64,000 bases of DNA, from contig NZ_CP013251.1 in the NCBI RefSeq assembly GCF_001583435.1, positions 2,191,617 to 2,255,616 on the forward strand. The letters are read 5' to 3'. The stretch is from Endozoicomonas montiporae CL-33. GTDB taxonomy: Bacteria; Pseudomonadota; Gammaproteobacteria; Pseudomonadales; Endozoicomonadaceae. Position numbers and translations under genes: made by a program. Below the pieces are notes generated by a model, which worked only from the letters and a program-made list of their open reading frames with translations, did not search any database and had not been told where the DNA came from. Positions 36,619-46,232 of this stretch are shown in pieces. Within the stretch, counting starts at the first letter, position 1. Each line of letters begins with the position of its first letter.

Positions 36619-38985
36619 ATGAAGCGATCATTGTTGTCTTTGCTGATTGGCTCGATGGCCTACGCGTCAGGCGCCAACGCATTTGTTGTGTCTGATATTC
36701 GAATTGATGGCCTGCAGAGGGTGTCAGCAGGTACCGTATTTAATTCACTGCCTATTGAGGTAGGCGACGATGTTCTGTCGCCTCAAATTGCCGATGCAGC
36801 CAAGTCGCTGTTCCGTACCGGATATTTTAAGGATATCCAGATGGGGCGTGACGGTGATGTTCTGGTGGTTTCAGTAGTTGAGCGTCCTTCCATCAGTCAA
36901 ATTAAAATTGAAGGAAACAAGGCGATCAAAACAGATGACCTGATGAACGGTTTGCGTTCTTCAGGCTTATCCGAGGGTGAGATCTTTCAGCAGGCGACGC
37001 TGGAAGCCATTCGTCTTGAACTTGAACGCCAGTATGTATCTCAGGGGCGTTATGGCGCCAGTATTTCAGCCAATGTTGAGGCATTGCCGCGCAACCGTGT
37101 CAAACTGACGATTAACGTCAAGGAAGGCAAGGTAGCAACCATTCGACATATTAACGTCGTAGGCAATACCGTCTTTCCTCAGAGTGAAGTTCTGGATCTG
37201 TTCGAACTCAAAGAGACTGGTATGTTCTCTTTCTTTGGTTCCAGTGATAAGTACTCTCGAGAGAAACTATCCGGTGATCTGGAACGTCTGCGTTCTCATT
37301 ATCTGGATCGTGGTTACATCAACTTTAATATCCGGTCTACTCAGGTTTCCATTAGCCCGGACAAGCAGAGTGTATTTATCACCGTCAATATTGACGAGGG
37401 TGATAAGTACACCATTAATGAGGTCAAGCTGGCGGGTGACCTGATTATTGATGAGGAAGAAGCCCGTAATCTGGTGCTGGCGAAGCCGGATCAGACCTTC
37501 TCCCGTCGTGTTATCACCACCACGGAAGAAATCCTCAGTCGCCGACTGGGTAATGAAGGTTACACCTTTGCCAACGTGTCGGGCATTCCGACACCGGATC
37601 ATGAAAATAAAACGGTTGATCTGACCTTCTTTGTTGATCCTGGTCGCCGGGCTTATGTGCGCCGTATTAATTTCTCGGGTAATACCAAAACGGAAGATGA
37701 GGTGCTGCGTCGCGAAATGCGTCAGATGGAAGGTGCCTCAGCCAATACCCAGAATATTGAGCAGTCCAAAGTCCGTCTTGAGCGCCTCGGCTTTTTCCGT
37801 CAGGTGGATGTAGAAACGCCGCCAGTGCCGGGCAGTAGTGACCAGATTGATGTGAACTACACCGTTGAAGAGCAGCCTTCCGGCAGTATTACCGCCAGTG
37901 TCGGTTACTCCCAGTCTGATGGTCTCTTGTTGGGTGGTTCCATCAGTCAGAGTAACTTTCTGGGAACCGGTAACAATGTTTCGGTAGGTCTGAACAAGAG
38001 TGACGTCAGTCAGCTCTATAACTTCAGCTTCACAGATCCTTATTACACGGTCGATGGTGTCAGTCGTGGTTTTGGAGTGTATTACCGAACCTATGACTAT
38101 GACGATTCTGATATTTCCAGTTATGCGGCAGATACCTGGGGCACCGATGTTCGCTTTGGTTATCCGATTTCTGAAACCCAGTCGATCAATTTCAGTGCGG
38201 GCGTTGAAGGAACGAAAATTTCAACCGGTAATGATACGCCGCAGTACATCCGGGATTACATCGCCAATGAAGGTAATCAGTTCACTAACGTGAAAGGTAC
38301 TATTGGCTGGTCTGAGTCTGAACTGAACCGTGGTTTGCTGCCAACGCGGGGGTACTCGCAAAGTGCCTCTGCTCAGGTGACGATTCCCGGGTCTGATGTC
38401 ACGTTCTATAAGCTGAATTACCGTGCGCAGTACTTCCAGCCACTGACAAAGAATCTGACGGCTCGCTTTGCCGGTCGTCTGGGTTATATTGGTGGTTATG
38501 GCAGTACCAACGATATTCCGTTCTTTGAACATTACTACGGTGGTGGTTTTGCCTCGGTACGGGGTTACAAGGATAATACTCTGGGACCTAAAGCCAAGGA
38601 GTTTAATGGTAATAACTATAACTCCATTGGTGGTGATGTGATTTTTGAAGGTACCGCTGAAATCCTGTTCCCGCTGCCGTTCGTTAAAGATCAGCGCTCT
38701 TTGAGAACCAGTTTGTTCCTGGATTTCGGTAATGTCTATGACACCAGTTGTAGCAACAAGAAGAACAGTGGGTCTAACCTGCCCGACAAAGAGCCGTTAA
38801 GCAGTCAGCCCAATATTGTGGATTGTTACAGCCCTGATCTGAGCCAGCTGCGATACAGTGTTGGTCTCGGGTTGACCTGGATAACTCCTCTGGGTCCACT
38901 CACATTCAGTTTGGCGAAAGCACTGAATGCTGACGGTGAAGACGAGACACAAGTGTTCCAGTTCTCTCTGGGCGCTCCGTTCTAA
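36619..38985 (+). CDS. bamA: Outer membrane protein assembly factor BamA
   Basis: 788 aa from ATG 36619; the open frame starts at 36568, but the shorter form gives a proper signal peptide (LLSLLIGSMAYASGANAF). Five POTRA domains precede a C-terminal 16-strand barrel with the conserved loop 6 motif VRGYKDNTLGPK and the terminal FSLGAPF ending in Phe. It inserts beta-barrel proteins into the outer membrane. The shine-dalgarno is weak. rseP upstream and skp downstream give the usual order. Confidence 0.98.
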   Translation: MKRSLLSLLIGSMAYASGANAFVVSDIRIDGLQRVSAGTVFNSLPIEVGDDVLSPQIADAAKSLFRTGYFKDIQMGRDGDVLVVSVVERPSISQIKIEGNKAIKTDDLMNGLRSSGLSEGEIFQQATLEAIRLELERQYVSQGRYGASISANVEALPRNRVKLTINVKEGKVATIRHINVVGNTVFPQSEVLDLFELKETGMFSFFGSSDKYSREKLSGDLERLRSHYLDRGYINFNIRSTQVSISPDKQSVFITVNIDEGDKYTINEVKLAGDLIIDEEEARNLVLAKPDQTFSRRVITTTEEILSRRLGNEGYTFANVSGIPTPDHENKTVDLTFFVDPGRRAYVRRINFSGNTKTEDEVLRREMRQMEGASANTQNIEQSKVRLERLGFFRQVDVETPPVPGSSDQIDVNYTVEEQPSGSITASVGYSQSDGLLLGGSISQSNFLGTGNNVSVGLNKSDVSQLYNFSFTDPYYTVDGVSRGFGVYYRTYDYDDSDISSYAADTWGTDVRFGYPISETQSINFSAGVEGTKISTGNDTPQYIRDYIANEGNQFTNVKGTIGWSESELNRGLLPTRGYSQSASAQVTIPGSDVTFYKLNYRAQYFQPLTKNLTARFAGRLGYIGGYGSTNDIPFFEHYYGGGFASVRGYKDNTLGPKAKEFNGNNYNSIGGDVIFEGTAEILFPLPFVKDQRSLRTSLFLDFGNVYDTSCSNKKNSGSNLPDKEPLSSQPNIVDCYSPDLSQLRYSVGLGLTWITPLGPLTFSLAKALNADGEDETQVFQFSLGAPF

Positions 38986-39411
38986 GCTGATTTCTTTGGC
39001 TGATTGACTGACTTCAGGGGCTCAAATTGAGCCCCTGATTCTATTCTGGACTACTATTCATCTTCGTGAATGACTCGAAAGTGTTGTCCTGAGACAGTTT
39101 TTTATTCGGTTTTTCAATGGGTTGCAAATATCTGGTTGATAAATTGATGCGTTCCAGCGTCTTTTCATTATAATAACCATTTGCTTAATTCTGCCTAAGT
39201 GCTCGTATGGTCGAGTGCTTATACTCGGAGCCTGCGTGACTTTCGCATCTGCTACCGTCGGATTGCTTAAAGTTGCTAAGTCTCATTATTGCCCCCTGAC
39301 AGGATATGGTACTGAACTGCTTTTAAGGCAACAGGCTTTTGTTGCCTCAGTTAGTCCCTGAATGTCAGGCGCTTAATAAGCATGTACATTATTTCAGGAA
39401 TTATCAGGAGA
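38986..39411 (+). other. bamA-skp spacer
   Basis: 426 bp without a gene. It contains the terminator hairpin at 39014-39038 and an 8-bp perfect stem AGGCAACA/TGTTGCCT at 39326-39347 just before skp. skp presumably has its own promoter here; I could not fix it with confidence. Confidence 0.5.
39014..39038 (+). terminator. terminator after bamA
   Basis: TCAGGGGCTCAA and TTGAGCCCCTGA form a perfect 12-bp palindrome followed by TTCTATTC. The T tail is moderate. Confidence 0.75.
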
Positions 39412-39921
39412 ATGAGTTTGAAACAGATTGGATTGGCGCTGCTGGCTCTGGTCATGCTGGTACCTGCAGTGGATGCTGCAGAAATGAAAATTGCTGTCAT
39501 TGATTCAGAGATGGCGGTACTGGAATCTGATGCGTCCAAGCGTTACGCAAAAGAGTCGGAGAAGAAGTTTGCGCCACGTATCAAGCTGATTCAGTCCCTG
39601 CAGGAAGAGTTGCAGAAGATGGAGGCGGATCTGGAGAGAAATGCACCGACCCTCTCCCAGACTCAGGTAGAAGCTAAACAACTGGAGATGCGCCGTAAAT
39701 ACGAAGATCTGCAAATGCAGGATCGCCAGTTGCGAATGGATAAAAACCAGGCCGATCAACAGGAGCTGAGCCAGCTTCGCCCCAAGCTTGAGAAAGCGAT
39801 TGAAGAAGTTTCCAAAGAGCTCAAATACGATATGGTCATCGAGCGTGGTGCGGTGCGCTATGTTAAACCGGATTACGACATTACCCGTCAGGTGATTGAA
39901 CGCCTGAACAAGATGAAGTGA
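39412..39921 (+). CDS. skp: Periplasmic chaperone Skp/OmpH
   Basis: 169 aa from ATG 39412 with AGGAG directly upstream. A signal peptide (IGLALLALVMLVPAVDAAE) is followed by a long charged coiled coil typical of the Skp tentacles (SLQEELQKMEADLERNAP). It holds unfolded outer-membrane proteins in the periplasm and passes them to the BAM complex. It lies between bamA and lpxD as usual. Confidence 0.95.
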   Translation: MSLKQIGLALLALVMLVPAVDAAEMKIAVIDSEMAVLESDASKRYAKESEKKFAPRIKLIQSLQEELQKMEADLERNAPTLSQTQVEAKQLEMRRKYEDLQMQDRQLRMDKNQADQQELSQLRPKLEKAIEEVSKELKYDMVIERGAVRYVKPDYDITRQVIERLNKMK

Positions 39922-39925
39922 ATCG

Positions 39926-40945
39926 ATGAAGCAGTCTTATTCCTACACACTGGCAGAGCTGACGGACAGGCTTGGAGCCAGTTTGAAGGGTGATGCCGGC
40001 AAAGTGATCACGGGGCTGAATACGTTGCAGGAAGCCAACGAGTCCGAGTTGGCGTTTCTGGCGAATCCGGCTTATGCACGTTATCTGCAAACCAGTCAGG
40101 CTGCGGCGGTGATCCTGTCACCGGAATCGGCAGAGGGCTATTCAGGTAACGCACTGATACTGGCTAACCCTTATCTTGGTTATGCTGAAGTATCGCACCT
40201 GTTCGACACTGATAAAGGTTTGCCGGCCGGTATTGCTGAATCAGCGGTTGTTAGTTCCGATGCCGAGGTTCATGAAACCGCGGCTATCGGTGAGAACGCA
40301 GTGGTTGAATCCGGGGTGGTGATTGAAGCGGGTGCCCGTATTGATGCGGGTGCTGTGATCGGACATGACTCCGTTATCAGTAAGGACGCTCACATTTGCC
40401 GTAATGTCACCATTTGTCATGGTGTGTTTATTGGGCAACGTACCATTATTCACGCCAATGCCGTTATTGGTGCTGACGGTTTTGGCAATGCTCATGCTGA
40501 TGGACGTTGGCATAAAATTGCCCAAATCGGCGGAGTCGTGATTGGCGATGATGTTGAAATTGGCTCGTGCACTTGTATTGACCGGGGCGCATTGGGCGAC
40601 ACCATCATTAAAAACGGTGCCCGATTGGATAACCTGATCCAGATAGCCCACAATGTGGTGATTGGTGAAAATACAGCCGTCGCAGCGAATGTCGGTATTT
40701 CCGGCAGTACAGTGGTTGGTAAAAACTGCACCATAGCGGGTGCAGCAGGTCTGGCGGGTCATATTACCATTGCTGACAATGTTCATCTCGGTGGTATGGC
40801 AATGGTGACCAAGTCGGTCAATAAGCCAGGTGCCTATGCGTCAGGAACCGGATTGATGGAAGCAGGGGAATGGCGACGTAACGCTGTTCGATTCCGCAAG
40901 CTGGATGATATGGCCCGGCGGATCAGGGTACTCGATAAACGTTAA
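39926..40945 (+). CDS. lpxD: UDP-3-O-acylglucosamine N-acyltransferase
   Basis: 339 aa. The N-terminal uridine-binding domain precedes a left-handed beta-helix of hexapeptide repeats; the catalytic His is in LDNLIQIAHNVVIG. It adds the second acyl chain in lipid A synthesis. It starts 4 bp after skp. A good terminator follows, which separates it from fabZ. Confidence 0.98.
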   Translation: MKQSYSYTLAELTDRLGASLKGDAGKVITGLNTLQEANESELAFLANPAYARYLQTSQAAAVILSPESAEGYSGNALILANPYLGYAEVSHLFDTDKGLPAGIAESAVVSSDAEVHETAAIGENAVVESGVVIEAGARIDAGAVIGHDSVISKDAHICRNVTICHGVFIGQRTIIHANAVIGADGFGNAHADGRWHKIAQIGGVVIGDDVEIGSCTCIDRGALGDTIIKNGARLDNLIQIAHNVVIGENTAVAANVGISGSTVVGKNCTIAGAAGLAGHITIADNVHLGGMAMVTKSVNKPGAYASGTGLMEAGEWRRNAVRFRKLDDMARRIRVLDKR

Positions 40946-40980
40946 CCTGCGCTGCGGATTTGACCGTGACTTTGCACAGA

Positions 40981-41002
40981 GGCTGGAGTTTCCAGCCTTT
41001 TT
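40981..41002 (+). terminator. terminator after lpxD
   Basis: GGCTGGA (40981-40987) and TCCAGCC (40991-40997) pair around GTT, followed by five T. Confidence 0.9.
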
Positions 41003-41146
41003 GTATAAGTAGGTGTCAGATTATCGTATAAGCTGTATTCCACTACTGGCGGAGGTTCTGTTTTTATCTGGGCCTTTGTGGTTTTTCCACTGTTTACACG
41101 CTTTGCTGTGTGATCTTTTTCAATTTAACAGTTGAGTCGATATTAC

Positions 41147-41587
41147 ATGATCTCAATCGAGGAAATCAGGAAAATATTACCCCATCGTTACCCTTTTCTT
41201 CTGGTCGATCGGGTGCTGGATGTAGATCTTGAAAATAATGTGATTGAGTGCATCAAAAACATCTCCGTCAATGAGCCCCAGTTTAACGGTCATTTTCCTG
41301 AGCACCCTATCATGCCCGGAGTGTTGTTGATTGAGTCAATGGCTCAGGCGGCGGGTATACTGGGCCATCAGATGAGATCCAAAGATGTCAGGGATCAGAA
41401 GATTTATTATTTTGCCGGTGCTGACAAGGTTCGTTTTCGTCAGCCAGTGGTTCCGGGTGATCAGGTCAGGCTACGGGCAGAATTTGTTGCAATGAAACGC
41501 GAGATATGGAAATTTTCCTGTAATGCCTCGGTTGATGGTAAGATAGTCTGCTCTGCTGATGTAACCTGTGCAAGAAAGGAACTTTAG
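41147..41587 (+). CDS. fabZ: 3-hydroxyacyl-ACP dehydratase FabZ
   Basis: 146 aa from ATG 41147; a TTG 15 bp earlier is a weaker candidate. Hot-dog fold with [18 protein letters not shown] and the active site [25 protein letters not shown]. It dehydrates beta-hydroxyacyl-ACP in fatty acid elongation and shares substrate with lpxA and lpxD, which accounts for its place here. Confidence 0.98.
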   Translation: MISIEEIRKILPHRYPFLLVDRVLDVDLENNVIECIKNISVNEPQFNGHFPEHPIMPGVLLIESMAQAAGILGHQMRSKDVRDQKIYYFAGADKVRFRQPVVPGDQVRLRAEFVAMKREIWKFSCNASVDGKIVCSADVTCARKEL

Positions 41588-41589
41588 TC

Positions 41590-42432
41590 TTGGCTGATTC
41601 TGATTCCAGCAACCTTTCCAACCATGCCACCGCTGCTGATCAGCTGGCGGTGCACCCAACGGCCGATATTCATCCTGCGGCCATTGTAGATCCGACTGCC
41701 CGTATTGGGGCAGGCGTAAAAATCGGCCCCTGGACATTGATTGGCCCCGGTGTAGAAGTCGGTGAAGGAACGGTTGTTCATTCAAATGTTGTGATTAAAG
41801 GGCCAACCCGAATTGGCCGAAATAACCAGATTTTTCAGTTTGCCAGTGTTGGTGAAGACTGTCAGGACAAGAAGTTTGCCGGTGAGCCAACCCGTCTTGA
41901 AATTGGTGACAGCAACATCATCCGTGAAGGATGTACGATTCATCGCGGTACCATTCAGGATCAGAGCCTGACTCGTATTGGCAGTAATAACCTGCTGATG
42001 GCTTATGTCCATATCGCTCACGACTGCATGCTGGGTGACAACATCATCATGGCGAATAATGCGACTCTGGCCGGGCATGTAAAAGTGGGTAACGGTGTTA
42101 TCCTGGGCGGTTTCACCACTGTTCATCAGTTTTGTCATATTGGTGACTACAGTATGAGTGCAGCCCAGGCTGCCATTTTCAAGGATGTGCCTGCTTTCGT
42201 AATGGTCAGCGGTAATCCTGCCAAACCTCATGGTATGAATTTCGAAGGTATGCGTCGTCGGGGTTATGCTCCGGAGTTGATTCGCACCTTGCGCAACAGC
42301 TACAAAGTGATCTACCGTCAGGGGTTACGCACGGCTGAAGCCATTGATCGTCTGGAAACCATGCCTGCCTGCAATGAAGTACAGCTTCTGATTGATTCTC
42401 TCAAAGCCTCTACCCGTGGCATTACTCGATAA
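41590..42432 (+). CDS. lpxA: UDP-GlcNAc O-acyltransferase
   Basis: 280 aa left-handed beta-helix with hexapeptide repeats (IGAGVKIGPWTLIGPGVEVG) and the catalytic His in MAYVHIAHDCMLGD. First enzyme of lipid A synthesis. The start is TTG 41590 with AAGGA nine bases upstream, giving about 20 extra residues before the usual start; GTG 41650 would give a more standard N-terminus but has a poorer ribosome site. Confidence 0.96.
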   Translation: MADSDSSNLSNHATAADQLAVHPTADIHPAAIVDPTARIGAGVKIGPWTLIGPGVEVGEGTVVHSNVVIKGPTRIGRNNQIFQFASVGEDCQDKKFAGEPTRLEIGDSNIIREGCTIHRGTIQDQSLTRIGSNNLLMAYVHIAHDCMLGDNIIMANNATLAGHVKVGNGVILGGFTTVHQFCHIGDYSMSAAQAAIFKDVPAFVMVSGNPAKPHGMNFEGMRRRGYAPELIRTLRNSYKVIYRQGLRTAEAIDRLETMPACNEVQLLIDSLKASTRGITR

Positions 42433-42476
42433 CCGCTGTGCAGCTAAAGGGGTTGTGCAGCAGAAAGGGATAGTTC

Positions 42477-43625
42477 ATGTCTGAATCTCTGACGTTTGCC
42501 ATGGTGGCTGGTGAAGCATCGGGTGATTTGCTTGGAGCCGCTCTGGTTCGGGAAATTAAACGACATCACCCTGACGCTCGCTGCTATGGCATTGGTGGTC
42601 CGAAAATGATTGCCGAAGGCTTTGAAAGCCTGTTTCCCATGGAAAGGTTATCGGTCATGGGCTTGGTAGAGGTGCTTGGGCGGTTGCGTGAGCTGCTGGG
42701 TATTCGTAAACGACTGCGGGACACCTTTCTGGCGGATCAGCCGGATGTATTTATTGGCATTGATGCACCGGACTTTAATCTGGCTCTTGAACGTCAACTG
42801 AAAAGTGGTGGAATCCCTACTGTTCACTATGTCAGTCCACAAGTCTGGGCCTGGCGCGAAGGACGGTTGAAAAAGATTCGTCGCTCTGTTGATCATATGC
42901 TCTGTCTGCTGCCTTTTGAAGCAGATTACTATCAGGGACATGGTGTACCCGTGACGTTTGTAGGTCACCCGCTGGCAGACCAGGTGGCAATGGAGCCTGA
43001 CCAGAAAGCTGCCCGACAGTCGTTGCAAATGGCTGAAGATGGTCCGGTGATGGCGATTCTGCCGGGTAGTCGTAAGGCAGAGGTGGCTCGTCTGGCTGAG
43101 TTGTTTCTGGATACTGCCCGTGAGGTTCGGAAAAAGATTCCATCCATTCGTTTTCTGATTCCTGCTGCGAATGACCGGCGAAAGCAACAGTTGTTACCCA
43201 TTCTGGAAGCCTGCCCTGATCTGGATATTGTTCTGACAGATGGCAGGGCTTCCGAGGTGATGGCAGCCTCCGATGCGATTTTGATTGCTTCAGGCACGGC
43301 TTCACTGGAAGCGGCATTGCATAAACGCCCGATGGTCATCAGTTACCGTATGGCCAGACTCAGCTTTGCAATTTTAAGCCGTCTGGTGAAAGTGAAGCAC
43401 GTCGGGTTGCCCAATCTGTTGAGTGATCGGCCCATGGTGCCTGAGTTGTTACAGGATCAGGCGACAGTTGAAAATCTTACCAGTGCCATGCTGAAAGCAC
43501 TTCAGGATGAATGCTGGCGTCAGGATGTCACCAGTAATTTTGCTCATATTCATCAGACTTTAAAACGGGATGCCAGTGTTCTTGCCTGGCAGGCCATTCA
43601 GTCAGTGATTGGAAAAACAGAATGA
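42477..43625 (+). CDS. lpxB: Lipid-A-disaccharide synthase
   Basis: 382 aa GT19 glycosyltransferase: [16 protein letters not shown] at the start, [19 protein letters not shown], and [12 protein letters not shown]. It condenses UDP-2,3-diacylglucosamine with lipid X on the inner membrane face. Its stop overlaps the rnhB start. Confidence 0.98.
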   Translation: MSESLTFAMVAGEASGDLLGAALVREIKRHHPDARCYGIGGPKMIAEGFESLFPMERLSVMGLVEVLGRLRELLGIRKRLRDTFLADQPDVFIGIDAPDFNLALERQLKSGGIPTVHYVSPQVWAWREGRLKKIRRSVDHMLCLLPFEADYYQGHGVPVTFVGHPLADQVAMEPDQKAARQSLQMAEDGPVMAILPGSRKAEVARLAELFLDTAREVRKKIPSIRFLIPAANDRRKQQLLPILEACPDLDIVLTDGRASEVMAASDAILIASGTASLEAALHKRPMVISYRMARLSFAILSRLVKVKHVGLPNLLSDRPMVPELLQDQATVENLTSAMLKALQDECWRQDVTSNFAHIHQTLKRDASVLAWQAIQSVIGKTE

Positions 43626-44287
43626 GTACTGACAAACCAGTCATTAATCAGACTTCTAACAGCAGCCAGCAGGTTGAACTCGATCTGTTTGCTGAACCAG
43701 AAACCACTGTTCACATGGTTTGTGGTGTTGATGAGGTAGGCCGCGGCCCTTTATGCGGGCCGGTGGTGACGGCCGCCGTTATCCTTGATCCTGCCAGACC
43801 GATTGAAGGTCTGAACGATTCCAAGAAACTGTCTGGGAAAAAGCGTGAAGCCCTGTTTGATGAAATCAGGGAGAAAGCTCTGGCCTGGTGCATTGCGCGG
43901 GCGGAGGTTGAGGAAATTGATGAACTCAACATCCTTCACGCCACCATGCTGGCTATGCAGAGGGCGGTTGTCGGTCTGGGTGTAAAGCCAGACTTGGCAT
44001 TGATTGACGGCAATCGTTGCCCAACACTACCCTGTCGTGCCGAGGCAGTGATAAAAGGTGATGGAAAAGTGCCGGAAATTGGCGCGGCTTCCATTCTTGC
44101 CAAAGTGGCCCGTGATCGGGAAATGTTGGAAATGGAAGAGAAGTACCCCGGCTATGGAATTGGCGGGCATAAGGGATACCCGACTAAAGTGCACATGGAA
44201 GCACTGAAAAAACTGGGTGCGACGCCTATACATCGTCGTTCATTTAAGCCGGTTCGTGAAGCGATTGAATCGAGTTCGCCATCTTAA
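43622..44287 (+). CDS. rnhB: Ribonuclease HII
   Basis: 221 aa with the active-site segments [28 protein letters not shown] and [13 protein letters not shown]. It removes ribonucleotides and RNA primers from DNA. It carries a short N-terminal extension of about 35 residues. In relatives dnaE follows directly; here 4.3 kb of mobile and orphan DNA intervenes. Confidence 0.97.
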   Translation: MSTDKPVINQTSNSSQQVELDLFAEPETTVHMVCGVDEVGRGPLCGPVVTAAVILDPARPIEGLNDSKKLSGKKREALFDEIREKALAWCIARAEVEEIDELNILHATMLAMQRAVVGLGVKPDLALIDGNRCPTLPCRAEAVIKGDGKVPEIGAASILAKVARDREMLEMEEKYPGYGIGGHKGYPTKVHMEALKKLGATPIHRRSFKPVREAIESSSPS

Positions 44288-44289
44288 GA

Positions 44290-44471
44290 TGAAGGAAATT
44301 CGGCACTACTCATGCGAGGTCAGTTGAAGGATTTAACTGATCCATCGCAGCTGTTCATACAATCGGGTGGACACTTCGCTTATTCTATCCCTTTCAGTCA
44401 CAGGTGCGTTCATCGGAAGTTTTGTTAAGCCTGCCTGCTATCGACCCGGACTTGCTGATTGTCAGATGTTC
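44290..44471 (-). mobile_element. group II intron fragment, distal part (with ORF start remnant)
   Basis: Read on the minus strand this follows the larger intron fragment at 45590-46150 once the insertion sequence is removed. AGTCC just inside it (after CAATCAGCA) pairs with GGACT on the other side of the element. An open frame 44413-44333, MNAPVTERDRISEV..., could be the start of the intron-encoded reverse transcriptase, cut off after 26 codons. Domains V and VI are not found, so the intron is dead. Confidence 0.4.
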
Positions 44472-44476
44472 TTATT

Positions 44477-45584
44477 AACTGGAGTTACGCACCCAGAAAA
44501 ATCTGCCATGCTTTAGAGCATGAACACAGAGCTGTTTGAGCTGTATAGCGATTACCTGCTGTCCTCATTCGGCAAAACGACAGCTACACAGCTGTCATCT
44601 TTGCTGGACGGCGCATACAGCCATGATCAGGTAACACGCCTTCTGTCCCGTAATCACTTCGACAGTAAGACTCTTTGGCACCATGTTAAAGCCGTTGTGC
44701 GTCAGGAAGAGCGCGATGATGGAGTACTTATTGCCGACGACACTATTCAGGAGAAACTCTACACTGATGAGAACGACCTGATTGCATGGCACTTTGATCA
44801 CACCTTTGGTCGTTCGGTAAAAGGTATCAACCTTCTCAACTTTGTTTACCATGTCGGTGATATCTCTATTCCCGTGGCCTACAAGCTTATCAAAAAGCCT
44901 ATTCAATACTCCGACGTAAAAACTCAAAAAGTTAAACGCAAGGCTGAAACCACCAAGAACGAAGACTTTCGGGAGATGCTGAAAGTTTGCTGTGATAATC
45001 AGATCAAATATCGTTACGTGCTGGCAGATAGCTGGTTCTGTTCTAACGACAACATGCTGTATATACGACATGAATGCGATAAGCATTTTGTCATGGCCAG
45101 CAAGTCAAACCGAAAGCTTTCGCTGAGTGAGGAAGATAAAAGCCAGGGGCGCTCACAGCGTATAGATTCCATTGACTTCTCAGAAGAAAAGCCCATCAAA
45201 GGCTGGATTGCAGGCGTGGACTTCCCCGTTCTGCTGTTCCGGCAGGTCTTTACAAACAAAGATGGCAGTAAGGGCATTCTCTATCTGATATGCAGTGATC
45301 TTGAGTGTGACGCAAAGGCTTTGAAGGCGATCTACAAAAAACGGTGGAAAGTTGAAGTCTTCCATAAAACACTTAAATCTAATGCATCAATGGCCAAGTC
45401 ACCGACTTATACAGTTTTGACGCAGAGTAATCATCTGTTCATGTCGATATATTCGGCATTTCGTCTCGAGTTTCTGGCTAATAAGCTTGATTTAAACCAT
45501 TTGAGTTGCGGGCAAAGCTTTATCTTACTGCATTGAAATCATCGTTCCAGAAACTTCAGTCGATGAAGGGGTGCGTAACATGAG
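44477..45584 (+). mobile_element. complete IS4-superfamily insertion sequence, about 1.1 kb
   Basis: The ends are AACTGGAGTTACGCACCC (left) and GGGTGCGTAACATGAG (right), which are imperfect inverted repeats sharing TTACGCACCC. Flanking TTATT at 44472-44476 and at 45585-45589 is a 5-bp target duplication. One transposase gene fills the element. It interrupts the group II intron fragment. A 96-bp element with the same ends lies at 52314-52409. Confidence 0.8.
44520..45536 (+). CDS. IS4-superfamily transposase
   Basis: 338 aa. The catalytic sites are VLIADDTIQEK, YRYVLADSWFCSNDN and IYKKRWKVEVFHKTLK; the last fits Y-x2-R-x3-E-x6-K. No frameshift is seen and the gene spans the element, so it is probably functional. 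It is a different family member from the transposase at the left window edge. The start is ATG 44520, 43 bp inside the left end. Confidence 0.88.
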   Translation: MNTELFELYSDYLLSSFGKTTATQLSSLLDGAYSHDQVTRLLSRNHFDSKTLWHHVKAVVRQEERDDGVLIADDTIQEKLYTDENDLIAWHFDHTFGRSVKGINLLNFVYHVGDISIPVAYKLIKKPIQYSDVKTQKVKRKAETTKNEDFREMLKVCCDNQIKYRYVLADSWFCSNDNMLYIRHECDKHFVMASKSNRKLSLSEEDKSQGRSQRIDSIDFSEEKPIKGWIAGVDFPVLLFRQVFTNKDGSKGILYLICSDLECDAKALKAIYKKRWKVEVFHKTLKSNASMAKSPTYTVLTQSNHLFMSIYSAFRLEFLANKLDLNHLSCGQSFILLH

Positions 45585-45589
45585 TTATT

Positions 45590-46150
45590 TTCAGACAAAT
45601 CCTAAGTCAGTCCTTTCGCTCCACTTCCATTACAGAGGCTTCATCACTACACCGGACTGATCCTTCTCTGTGTTCTGTATTGGTACTCACAGCCTCCGCA
45701 GTTCAGCTGCCTGGCTGGCTCCCTTAACACCAGAACGACAGGCTCCCACGTTCCACAAAAGAGCCTGAAATCAGTTCATGCCACCTATGCCCCGGACACC
45801 ATTCAGGCAGTAACCGGATTTCCCCTGAACTTTTCACGAGGCAGGCATACCCCTCGTTTTTGATGTCATCGGAACCCATTTCGAGGCGTCATCAGTGGTT
45901 TACTTGCGTTCATCTCCTGATTTCATACCTGACGCAGTCAAGCTACGCCTTTTCCGTAACGCTCACCACACCGGCTCTTTACCGGCGCAGCTTACGGTGG
46001 TTTGATGGCCGCTTCCAGAAGCCGCCACCGGAGGGCCTACCTCCATCTCAATTGCAGTTACGAGCAGACCGACTCTGCTCTCGTGTCACACTATGCCCTT
46101 CAGGGTATTGTCCCGTGACCCATAATGACTTGCTCATGGTCATATTTAGA
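45590..46150 (-). mobile_element. group II intron fragment, 5' ribozyme part
   Basis: No protein is encoded, but the minus strand has a dense series of hairpins and segments typical of group II intron domain I: CCCTGAAGGGCATAG, GTGTGACACGAGAGCAGA, GTTCAGGGGAAATCC, GTAATGGAAGTGGAGCGAA. Stem pairs include GAGCAGA/TCTGCTC and GCCGG/GCCGG-complement around TAAAGA. The 5' boundary near 46150 is approximate. The intron continues beyond the insertion sequence at 44290-44471 and lacks its 3' end. Identification is from remembered sequence character, not an alignment. Confidence 0.5.
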
Positions 46151-46168
46151 AAGCGGAATTGGTATTAT

Positions 46169-46205
46169 ACCCACGCCTGAAGTATACGACGTGGGTTCTT
46201 TTGTT
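46169..46205 (+). terminator. hairpin with T tail next to the intron
   Basis: ACCCACG (46169-46175) pairs with CGTGGGT (46190-46196), followed by TCTTTTGTTGTT on the plus strand. Some group II introns insert beside terminator hairpins, so this may be the insertion target. Confidence 0.6.
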
Positions 46206-46232
46206 GTTGAGACAGAAGCCTGCTGAACGGGG

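Noticed and set aside
45860..46180. 106-aa plus-strand open frame
   Set aside because: It lies opposite the group II intron-like RNA sequence and has no protein-family features.
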